A stretch of DNA of 62,674 bases from Nitrosomonas mobilis (GTDB lineage Bacteria > Pseudomonadota > Gammaproteobacteria > Burkholderiales > Nitrosomonadaceae), in assembly GCF_900103035.1 (NCBI RefSeq), contig NZ_FMWO01000055.1:1-62674 (forward strand), read 5' to 3'. Below are positions 53,309 to 62,674 of this stretch, piece by piece; the stretch's first letter is position 1; the number at the start of each line of letters is the position of its first letter. The notes beneath the pieces are model-generated. The model saw only the letters and a program-made list of their open reading frames with translations. It had not been told where the DNA came from and searched no databases. Both the position numbers and the translations under genes were made by a program.

Positions 53309-53688
53309 ACCCCGGTCAATGCTGTTAAAATGATGCCCGCGAATAGAACTATCTTGCTGCTGAGGCGCGCTTGCGGCAGAGGTAATCCCAAATGTAGATC
53401 AAGTGCCAGATGACGAATTCCCGCGCATAGATGATGCAGATAGAACCAGATTGCCAGTAACAGTAATAATTTAGCAAACGGATACTCTAGATTGGACTGT
53501 AAATGGGTGAGGCTTTCTGGGGAGTGCAATGCCGTCTGCAACGTATATAGCATGAGTGGAATACCAGGGAAGAACAACAATACGCCACTGATACGGTGCA
53601 AAATGGAGACAATGGCGGGCAGCGGCTGCTTGATGCGCAGCAAATCAAGATATTTCGGACCTCTTTTTTTTGGAAAATGCGCTTCCAT
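53296..53688 (-). CDS. sdhC: Succinate dehydrogenase cytochrome b556 subunit SdhC
   Basis: First gene of the sdh group: a 130-residue membrane protein with three helices. LPAIVSILHRISGVLLF contains the quinone-site signature, and HHLCAGIRHLALDLHLG holds the haem-ligand histidine. It overlaps sdhD. The promoter probably lies in the 175-base gap shared with the divergent pyrG. Confidence 0.93.
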   Translation of the reverse strand: MEAHFPKKRGPKYLDLLRIKQPLPAIVSILHRISGVLLFFPGIPLMLYTLQTALHSPESLTHLQSNLEYPFAKLLLLLAIWFYLHHLCAGIRHLALDLHLGLPLPQARLSSKIVLFAGIILTALTGVWLW

Positions 53689-53836
53689 AAAAGTTATCCC
53701 AAGTTGTTTAAGAATGGTGATTGCGCCGGTACTTTGATATTTGAGTAGTATTCTAGTTCAATTCTCTCTCATCGGCTCATCAACTTTGCCCAGAGTGCTC
53801 AGTTTATAAGTTTTTTATGCGGAACAACCTCAGTAA

Positions 53837-55537
<1,701 letters not shown>

Positions 55538-55556
55538 TTCAGACTGTCTATCAGAT

Positions 55557-55575
55557 TTTGTTAAAAAATAACAAA
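55557..55575 (+). terminator. Weak hairpin between pyrG and eno
   Basis: TTTGTTA and TAACAAA pair around an A-rich loop just after pyrG. The stem is AT-only and the following T-run is short, so termination is unlikely to be complete; eno may be partly read through. Confidence 0.3.
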
Positions 55576-55604
55576 CTATTTAATCAAATAATTCAAATGA
55601 ATAA

Positions 55605-56906
<1,302 letters not shown>

Positions 56907-56913
56907 GAATGTT

Positions 56914-57195
56914 ATGAAAATTCTGGCTGCTGTATTGGTTACTCTGATTGCACTGGCCCAATACCCTCTGTGGTATGGTAAAGGCGGCTGGCTGGAAGTA
57001 ACACAGATGAAGCGGCAGGTAGCTGCATTGCAGGAAAGCAATCAGTCATCTCAGCAGGAAAACACCATTTTGGAAGCAGAAGTCGACAATCTAAAAGTGG
57101 GGCTGGATGCTATCGAGGAACTTGCCCGCAGTGAATTGGGCATGATCCGTCAAGGTGAATTATTTTTCCGCGTGATGACGCAGGAGACAAAATAG
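56914..57195 (+). CDS. ftsB: Cell division protein FtsB
   Basis: Small bitopic divisome protein (93 residues): a membrane helix at about 3-20, then a periplasmic coiled coil (about 30-70, KRQVAALQESNQSSQQENTI; broken by context) and the conserved ELARSELGMIRQGELFFRV. The eno-ftsB order is typical of proteobacteria. It should pair with FtsL and FtsQ. Confidence 0.94.
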   Translation: MKILAAVLVTLIALAQYPLWYGKGGWLEVTQMKRQVAALQESNQSSQQENTILEAEVDNLKVGLDAIEELARSELGMIRQGELFFRVMTQETK

Positions 57196-57257
57196 CGGGC
57201 GTATAGCTGCAAGGCAATTATTGCGTCGTTATTTCGGACCGACATAGCAGGTAGACA

Positions 57258-57500
57258 ATGATATTGAAATGGATAGCTTTGATTGCGTTGGGAGTGCTGA
57301 TTTACTGGTTTCTGAAACGGGCTCGACAAATTCAGCAAAAAGATAATAATGACCTCGCTGCAATTGAAGATATGGTTTGCTGCGCCCATTGCGGGGTTCA
57401 TTTACCGAAAAGTGAGAGTATCGCCAGTCAAGATCAATATTTTTGTAACGCACACCATCTTCAACAATATCGGGATGTTATGAAAGATCTTGATGAATAG
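57258..57500 (+). CDS. PP0621-family zinc-ribbon membrane protein
   Basis: An 80-residue protein with one N-terminal membrane segment (about 3-19) and a C-terminal treble/zinc-ribbon motif, MVCCAHCGVHLPKSES then YFCNAHHLQQY (CxxC and CxxxH). It matches small conserved proteins of the PP0621 family of unknown function. It follows ftsB and may be the end of that operon. A decayed IS1595 copy lies downstream. Confidence 0.82.
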   Translation: MILKWIALIALGVLIYWFLKRARQIQQKDNNDLAAIEDMVCCAHCGVHLPKSESIASQDQYFCNAHHLQQYRDVMKDLDE

Positions 57501-57669
57501 GATCGTTTTATAGAGGGATAGCCGTAATAGAAATAAATGCCTCTAAATGATTTCAGTTTGACTTGAGCGTGCGCCAGAGAAGCCAGCGCACTGCTACGCA
57601 CTAACTAGCCGAACTGAAGATGACGTTTGATAAGCCTTGTTACTGCTTAATGAGTAACAGTAGTGACCT
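57501..57669. other. Non-coding stretch after the PP0621-type gene
   Basis: No gene is visible. It may be the C-terminal, unrecognisable part of the decayed IS1595 copy that follows. Confidence 0.35.
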
Positions 57670-58067
57670 GTTTTTTCACTGTCCACTGCGACAGCTACCC
57701 ACCCAAGCATCATCAATCTCAATCAGATGGTGCAACGGATAAATACTATCCCGGTGCCTTATTGCAATGCGAATTTCGCACAATATCAGGCAGGCAATGA
57801 TCCAGGAAAACTTCAATGTGTTTTGGGAGACGTGCTGCAGAAATGCTACCTCTTATCCAAGGCAAGCAGATTGGTGGGGTGAAAGAGGCAATGCAACCCT
57901 TCCTGTCTTAAGCAAATAGTAATTCGCGTTGCCGCAGCCCGGGCAGCTGAATCCTTATGGTCAACGGGACGTTCCCAATGCATTCGCACATTCTCATCTG
58001 TGCCAAAATTCGTAAGAAATACAAGTAAGGACAAGCCTGTCTGGAATTGGATGCGGTTCACGGTCAT
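57670..58067 (-). pseudogene. Decayed IS1595-family transposase
   Basis: The minus-strand frame from 58067 reads MTVNRIQFQTGLSLLVFL, a clear relative of the transposase at position 3 (NKIQFQAGLSLHEFL). After a frameshift a zinc-ribbon GFSCPGCGNANYY is seen, and further on IEIDDAWVGS, the first catalytic motif. Several stops and shifts lie between, so it is inactive. Confidence 0.7.
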
Positions 58068-58465
58068 GACGGTGTCTCTTTGATGGGTTTGTTTGGGCCA
58101 GTATGCGCCTTGTCATAGAAAAAATCGAGCTGGGTTGAACAACCTTTCTAATCAGGATATCTTTTTGCGCTCCCGGTTTCGTCTGTTTGAGAATTAGGGG
58201 TGCAATACATATGGCTATTTTGTCGAAAATCTTTACATTTTGATTTGTCTTATTAAGCGTAAATTTTTATCTTTATGATAAATAACAAATAAAAAAAATG
58301 GCATGTATTGTGCTAGATATAAAATATAGAGTAATTATGAAGCCAGGTATAAATCTGCTTGATTGCTTGCTCATGGATTGACGTCAACGTTTCATAAATT
58401 GCTTCTTTAAGGGGTTATTCAGATGAAATTTGCGGATTCCAAAAAACTTTGATTGAGGAGGTAAG
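58068..58465. promoter_or_regulatory. Upstream region of the two-component pair
   Basis: About 400 AT-rich bases (strongest at 58200-58340) with no gene. A regulated promoter for the kinase gene should be here, but I cannot name a hexamer pair with confidence. AGGAGGT (58456-58462) is an excellent ribosome site for the kinase start. Confidence 0.45.
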
Positions 58466-59674
58466 ATGATTTATATACCCGATACTGGCAAGATCGATAC
58501 TGTCGAAAATAATATGAAGATTGAATTGTTTAAGAATCCCTTTCGGCGAAGAGAGAATCCTGGTCGGCGTAGTGCCGATTTAAACGCTGAGCGGTTGCGT
58601 GCCGAGCGAGATGCGTTGCTCAAAGAAATTCCAATTGCGATCTTTTATCTTGATACGGATTTACGCTATACCAGTGTCAGCCAGGCGTTTGCCAACAGCG
58701 TCGGATTAACGATCAGCAATGTGATAGGTAAAACAGCTTTTGATTTGTTTCCAGAAAATTTAGCGGCAGAATTACAAAAAAAATATCGTTGTGTGCTTCA
58801 AACTGGTGAATCTATTGACAATTTAAACTTCAGTGTTACCAATCAGAATGATCAGCAGATTTATTTTTCGACCGCACTCGCTCCGTTTTATGGGAATAAT
58901 GGCCGGATCTCTGGCTTGGTTGGCGTCAGTAGTGATATCAGCAAGTTGACAGAAGCCAATCTGGATATAGCGAAAACTTCTATGGATAACCATAAGTTGT
59001 TGACTGAAAATAGATTGCTGACGCACCGGCTCTATGAAACTCAGGAAAATGAGCGTCGCCATATCGCGCGAGAGCTACACGATGAGTTAGGCCAGTGGTT
59101 GACGGCACTGCGTGCTGAATTACAGGTGGTTATTGGTCATGTTGAGCAGGATTCTACTGTTTATGATCGTGTTCAATCGATCAAAGAAATTGCAAACAAC
59201 ATGCATACGGTTGTTCATGACATGCTGCAGGAATTGCGACCCGTCATGCTCGAGAAGCTTGGGTTAGCTGACAGTCTTTGTGAATTACAAAGTGACTGGC
59301 GTAAGCATCATCGGCATATCAACTTTGAATTGATGGTGTCGGACGATATTGGTGATCCAGGTGCAGTAGACAAAACGATTTCCATTACGATCTATCGTAT
59401 GGTTCAGGAATCGCTCAATAATGTTTGCAAGCATGCACAGGCGGGCAAAGTAGTGGTGCAATTGAGCCGTGAAAAGAGTTCATCTTTACTCTCTGACACC
59501 TTGTTGTTGAGCGTAGAGGATGACGGAATCGGTTTTGATGTTGATCAAAAATCTGCGGGTTTTGGGTTGCTTGGGATGCGTGAGAGAGCGATTGCCGCTG
59601 GTGGGGAGTTTTTATTACAAAGTTCACCAGGCACCGGCGTTCAAATTACTGCCAGGCTGCCGCTTAAGTTGTAA
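58466..59674 (+). CDS. PAS sensor histidine kinase, NarX/UhpB class
   Basis: Cytoplasmic kinase of 402 residues. The PAS domain covers about 45-165 (EIPIAIFYLDTDLRYTSVS), a helix follows, then HisKA_3 with the phosphorylated histidine in RRHIARELHDELGQWL (H205), and a HATPase_c domain (GFGLLGMRERAIAAGG, VEDDGIGFD). No membrane span is evident, so the signal is intracellular or is sensed through PAS. AGGAGGT lies four bases before ATG 58466. The response-regulator gene starts 11 bases downstream. Confidence 0.93.
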   Translation: MIYIPDTGKIDTVENNMKIELFKNPFRRRENPGRRSADLNAERLRAERDALLKEIPIAIFYLDTDLRYTSVSQAFANSVGLTISNVIGKTAFDLFPENLAAELQKKYRCVLQTGESIDNLNFSVTNQNDQQIYFSTALAPFYGNNGRISGLVGVSSDISKLTEANLDIAKTSMDNHKLLTENRLLTHRLYETQENERRHIARELHDELGQWLTALRAELQVVIGHVEQDSTVYDRVQSIKEIANNMHTVVHDMLQELRPVMLEKLGLADSLCELQSDWRKHHRHINFELMVSDDIGDPGAVDKTISITIYRMVQESLNNVCKHAQAGKVVVQLSREKSSSLLSDTLLLSVEDDGIGFDVDQKSAGFGLLGMRERAIAAGGEFLLQSSPGTGVQITARLPLKL

Positions 59675-59685
59675 AGTTAACTGAC

Positions 59686-60336
59686 ATGAAGACCAAACTG
59701 ATTACTCTCATTCTGATAGACGATCATCCTGTCGTACGGGCTGGATACCGGTATTTTCTGGAAAGTACCAAGAAGATTATGGTGTTGGCGGAAGCAGGCG
59801 ATGGCGAAACCGGTTGTGTGCTTTATCAGGAATGTCAACCGGATATGGCGATCATCGATATCAATATGCCGGGTATTGGTGGCTTGGAAACCATTTATCG
59901 TATCAAGTCAAAAAACCCGACAGCGAACATACTCGCGCTGAGTATGCATAGCAGTGAAATCATGGTAAAGCGAGTGCTTGATATGGGGGCAACAGGGTAC
60001 CTTACCAAGCAGTGCAGCCCGGAACAGTTGCTGGAAGCAGTTCACCGGATAAGCCAGGGAGAGCCGTATATCGATGCCAAGTTGGCTTCAAACATGCTGA
60101 GCGATAGCGTGCAGGGTAGTGGCGATAAACATCCCTTACATATTCTTTCACAACGAGAATTCCAGATATTTACACTACTCGCAGAAGGGAGTTCAGTTCT
60201 GCAAATTGCAGAAATCATTTCCATCAGTCCGAAGACTGTTGGCGTTCATCATGCCAGCATCATGAGGAAACTAGGACTTCAGAATACCGTTCAGCTTGTG
60301 CGACTGGCGATTGACTGCGGGTTGATCCGCGTGTAA
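59686..60336 (+). CDS. NarL/FixJ-type response regulator
   Basis: Partner of the kinase: a 216-residue protein with a receiver domain (acidic D12/D13 and phospho-acceptor D58 in IIDINMPGIGG, lysine in LTKQCSPEQ) and a C-terminal LuxR-type HTH (LSQREFQIFTLLAEGSSVLQIAEII, ISPKTVGVHHASIMRKLG; both split by context). It should bind DNA as a dimer. Target genes are unknown; IS debris follows. Confidence 0.94.
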   Translation: MKTKLITLILIDDHPVVRAGYRYFLESTKKIMVLAEAGDGETGCVLYQECQPDMAIIDINMPGIGGLETIYRIKSKNPTANILALSMHSSEIMVKRVLDMGATGYLTKQCSPEQLLEAVHRISQGEPYIDAKLASNMLSDSVQGSGDKHPLHILSQREFQIFTLLAEGSSVLQIAEIISISPKTVGVHHASIMRKLGLQNTVQLVRLAIDCGLIRV

Positions 60337-60435
60337 CTCCGCTTTACTTCTTCTTTTTTGCGATTTGCAGTGTTTCCGGAATTCTGGGGGACATTTTAAG
60401 TAGCTTGTTAGCTGTCAATTCCTGCTATGCCGTCA

Positions 60436-60945
60436 GGGCGCCTCGAAAAACCTCGACTCGCCCACTCTTGATAGACTTGGTAAAATTACGCTGTTCTGAA
60501 GCCCATTCTTCTCCTGCCGATGAAACCACATAGCGCCATCAAGCTTGACCTGTTCGCCGACGAACACCACCGCAAGAAAATCGACTCGCTGGGTGACCCA
60601 CTGGTTGAGATCGAGTCGCACATTGACTTTGCTGCCTTGGCGATGGAGGTTGATCGGGTGGCGCCCCGTCCGATGAGTCCGCAGGGCGGACGCCCGCCGT
60701 ACCCGACGGAGACGATGGTTCGCATTCTTGTTCTGAAGCGTCTGTACAACCTCTCGGATGAACAGACGGAGTACCAGTTGCTCGACCGCATGAGCTACAA
60801 ACGGTTCTGCGGACTGGCGAACGCGACGAACGTCCCCGACCGCACCACCGTGTGGACCTTCGAGAACCGGATCGGTGAAGCAGGGGCCAAGGCGCTGTTC
60901 GACGGCGTCTCCGCGCAGCTGCTCCAACATGGATGCGCGCCACGG
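60436..60945 (+). pseudogene. IS5-type transposase, N-terminal half
   Basis: The IS tip GGGCGCCTCGAAAAACC is at 60436. From ATG 60520 the frame encodes the transposase N-terminus (MKPHSAIKLDLFADEHHRKK, then GGRPPYPTETMVRILVLKRL and DRTTVWTFENRIGEAGAKAL). It is intact to about residue 142, then at about 60945 passes into sequence of an IS256 element on the other strand. The remaining open frame to 61284 is therefore not transposase. Confidence 0.82.
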
Positions 60946-61427
60946 CTTTACTTCATCCATCACGCCGTCAGTGACCGTAGAAATAAGCGTAGGCGACACT
61001 TCCGCGCCATACATTTCGGTGAGGTGTTGTTGGATTTCACGCACTGTCATGCCACGGGCATACAGCGAGAGGATCTTGTCATCAAACCCCGCCCAGCGGG
61101 TTTGATGCTTAGAAATCATTCGCGGCTCGAAACTGCCTTCGCGGTCACGGGGGATCTCGATGGGCAATTCACCGAATTCACCTTTCAGGGTCTTATGACT
61201 TTTACCATTTCTGGCATTGCCAGTGGGGTTGGTTACAGTTTCGTGCTTATCGTGACCAAGATGCTCGGTTATCTCTGCTTGTAGGGCACGTTCAACCAGC
61301 GCTTTGGTGAGTTGCTTGAGAAGACCATTCTCATTGATTAAATCTTCTGGCTTTTTGTAATCGGCCAACAGGCTATCAATTAAGTCGGTCGGTAGGGATT
61401 TTACACAAAATTATTTACACCCCTCGT
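60946..61427 (-). pseudogene. IS256-family transposase, N-terminal half
   Basis: From ATG 61368 the minus-strand frame encodes an IS256 N-terminus: LTKALVERALQAEITEHLGH, NGKSHKTLKGEFGELPIEIP, KILSLYARGMTVREIQQHL. At DGVMDEVK (about 60950) it breaks off and continues antisense through the IS5 fragment, giving an artificial 311-residue frame. An IS256-type end (GGTGTAAATAATTTTGTG on the minus strand) is near 61427. Confidence 0.85.
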
Positions 61428-61571
61428 CGCAGCATTCCTCGGACTCATTGATACACCTCATCAGGCCCTCATTAGATATTGTAAATTCAGACTTATTTTA
61501 CGAAAAATAAGCATTTCGCCTATTTTTTTTCTAAAAAAAGAAGTCCATAGTAACCACTCTTGATATGGAGT
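61428..61571. other. Spacer between the IS256 fragment and the IS3 element
   Basis: AT-rich, without genes. TTTTTTTTCTAAAAAAAG-like tracts near 61523-61542 may form a short A/T hairpin; I assign no function. Confidence 0.35.
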
Positions 61572-61589
61572 GTATAGTGGACCCCTCCG

Positions 61590-62468
61590 TCAAGACAATA
61601 ATATATCGAGTTTAAGAGGGTAACCTTCTTCATGCAGCGGAACGGCGCTGCCCCGGTTTTCGGTTTCTTTTTTTGTTTCTACTTCTGTGTGAGATTTTTC
61701 TTTCTCACTATATTTGTCCACAATCCTTGCTCCGCCACCACTCGCTGTACGGTATACCTGATCTGGCGTGTCGTAGCCCAGCGATTGGTGCGGTCTTTCT
61801 GTGTTGTAAAGCACAAAGTATTCTGTCAGACCTATCAGCAATTCAGGCATCGTGATGTAACCTTTCAGATACACGTCCTCGTGTTTGACGCTGCGCCAGA
61901 GCCGTTCCACAAAGATGTTATCCAGTGCCCGGCCACGCCCGTCCATGCTGATGGCGATTTCTTTTTTTAACAGCACGCCAGTAAAAGCTTCGCTGGTGAA
62001 CTGGCAGCCCTGATCGGTGTTGAATATCTCGGGCGTTCCATATGTCTGCAATGCCTGCTCCAGGCAGTCCACACAGAATCCGCTATCCAGCGTATTCGAT
62101 AACCGCCACGACAGCACTTTACGCGAGTACCAGTCGATCACGGCCACCAAGTACACGAACCCGCGTGCCAAGCGGATGTATGTGATGTCCGTACTCCATA
62201 CCTGATTGGGGCGGATCACATTCACGCCTCTGAGCAGGTACGGATAAACCTTGTGCTGCGGGTGCGGGCGGCTGGTATTCGGCCCCGGCGCCATGCCGGC
62301 AAGGCCCAGTATGCCCATCAACCTCTGTACGCGCTTGCGGTTGATCTTGTAACCTAAACCACGCAGATAATGCTTGATCTTGCGGCTGCCGTAAAACGGA
62401 TGACGTGTGTATTCGGCGTCAATCAGTCCCAGCAGTGCCAATTCCTGCTCGTCCGGTTTTGCGGCCAT
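61590..62468 (-). CDS. IS3-family transposase OrfB
   Basis: DDE integrase-type transposase. From ATG 62468 there are 292 residues, but the same frame is open upstream to the frameshift site, adding NRKQWVSAIEPLALTRQCEL and VNRSTVYAPH (HTH region), so the working product is probably the OrfAB fusion. Catalytic residues: D in [10 protein letters not shown] in [12 protein letters not shown] in [11 protein letters not shown]. The C-terminal 40 residues ([17 protein letters not shown]...) are charged and unusual. Confidence 0.9.
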   Translation of the reverse strand: MAAKPDEQELALLGLIDAEYTRHPFYGSRKIKHYLRGLGYKINRKRVQRLMGILGLAGMAPGPNTSRPHPQHKVYPYLLRGVNVIRPNQVWSTDITYIRLARGFVYLVAVIDWYSRKVLSWRLSNTLDSGFCVDCLEQALQTYGTPEIFNTDQGCQFTSEAFTGVLLKKEIAISMDGRGRALDNIFVERLWRSVKHEDVYLKGYITMPELLIGLTEYFVLYNTERPHQSLGYDTPDQVYRTASGGGARIVDKYSEKEKSHTEVETKKETENRGSAVPLHEEGYPLKLDILLS

Positions 62469-62566
62469 GTGCGGCGCATAGACCGTGGAGCGGTTAACTC
62501 CCGCCAGTTCGCATTGCCGAGTCAGCGCCAGTGGTTCGATGGCGCTGACCCATTGCTTGCGGTTTT

Positions 62567-62674
62567 CTACTGGCTGATCCCGGACTTTTTTTTGAGCCAG
62601 TCCAGTTCCATCTTCAACCGCCCGATCTCGGAATACAGGCGCTCCGGGCTAGCTGACGGGTCGGCAGTCACGAA
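62567..62674 (-). CDS. IS3-family OrfA, C-terminal part
   Basis: Last 35 codons of orfA, entering from the window edge and ending LKKKSGISQ at TAG 62567. The leucine-zipper-like LYSEIGRLKMELDWLKKK is the normal OrfA tail. It overlaps the orfB frame. Confidence 0.8.
   Translation of the reverse strand, partial: FVTADPSASPERLYSEIGRLKMELDWLKKKSGISQ
62585..62591 (-). promoter_or_regulatory. Programmed -1 frameshift site of the IS3 element
   Basis: The heptamer A-AAA-AAG lies in frame near the end of orfA (codons aaa aaa aag), 16 bases before its stop. A -1 slip there moves ribosomes into the orfB frame, as in other IS3 elements. Confidence 0.75.

Larger units (their letters stand above)
61572..62674 (-). 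mobile_element. IS3-family insertion sequence, cut by the window edge
   Basis: Minus-strand element with overlapping orfA and orfB. The right tip lies near 61572 (TATAGTGGACCCCTCCGTC); the left end is outside the window. All readable parts are intact, so it may be active. Confidence 0.85.

Noticed and set aside
60433..61368. A 311-residue IS256 transposase
   Set aside because: Only the first 140 residues or so are IS256; the rest is antisense IS5 sequence, so I call a fragment instead.

Overview
The window reads as chromosome of a betaproteobacterium. Gene orders (lepA-lepB-DUF4845-rnc-era-pdxJ-acpS-nagZ, pyrG-eno-ftsB, tmk-holB, gmk-rpoZ, tonB-exbB-exbD) and protein sequences best fit the Nitrosomonadales, most likely a Nitrosomonas-type ammonia oxidiser. 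The genus is inferred from family resemblance; no nitrification gene lies in the window. I see no rRNA, tRNA or CRISPR array.

Layout. 1-1023: right part of an IS1595-family element whose tip stops six bases from the end of dsbA. 1.0-4.3 kb, minus strand: dsbA, a SPOR-domain protein and argS. 4.4-38.7 kb: almost continuous plus-strand housekeeping genes. These are folD; pyruvate dehydrogenase aceE-aceF; nadD-rsfS-rlmH; maf-rng; an iron-type tonB-exbB-exbD cluster behind a near-perfect Fur box; a PQQ sugar dehydrogenase; an NlpC/P60 lipoprotein; gmk-rpoZ; hslVU; a thiolase; pgi; lepA-lepB-DUF4845-rnc-era; pdxJ-acpS-nagZ; lpd; tmk-holB; and an AddB-like nuclease. ampD and a small secreted protein lie on the minus strand. 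Two small inverted-repeat elements sit between these genes, and one shares its terminal sequence with the IS1595 element at the left edge.

38.7-50.1 kb is an accessory island made of broken insertion sequences (ISNCY-like, IS200, IS6, IS5, Tn3-family ends, IS903-like, IS256). Its intact cargo is nnrS (nitric-oxide-related membrane protein), a DUF488 protein, a TonB-dependent receptor and a PAS-GAF-GGDEF-EAL cyclic-di-GMP enzyme. The same IS ends recur at several positions, so the island has been repeatedly rearranged.

50.2-57.5 kb returns to core genes: a secreted ankyrin protein, sdhC-sdhD-sdhA on the minus strand with no adjacent sdhB, then pyrG-eno-ftsB and a PP0621-type protein on the plus strand. 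57.5-60.3 kb holds a decayed IS1595 copy and a NarX/NarL-type two-component pair. 60.4-62.7 kb is IS material: an IS5-type fragment fused tail to tail with an IS256 fragment, and an IS3 element that appears intact and still carries its frameshift signal.

The core genes cover carbon entry into and through the TCA cycle (aceEF, lpd, sdh, eno, pgi), ribosome and RNA maturation (rsfS, rlmH, rng, rnc, era, lepA), cofactor synthesis (folD, nadD, pdxJ, acpS) and envelope maintenance (lepB, nagZ, ampD, dsbA, NlpC). Two conserved neighbours are missing from their expected places: recO between era and pdxJ, and sdhB after sdhA.
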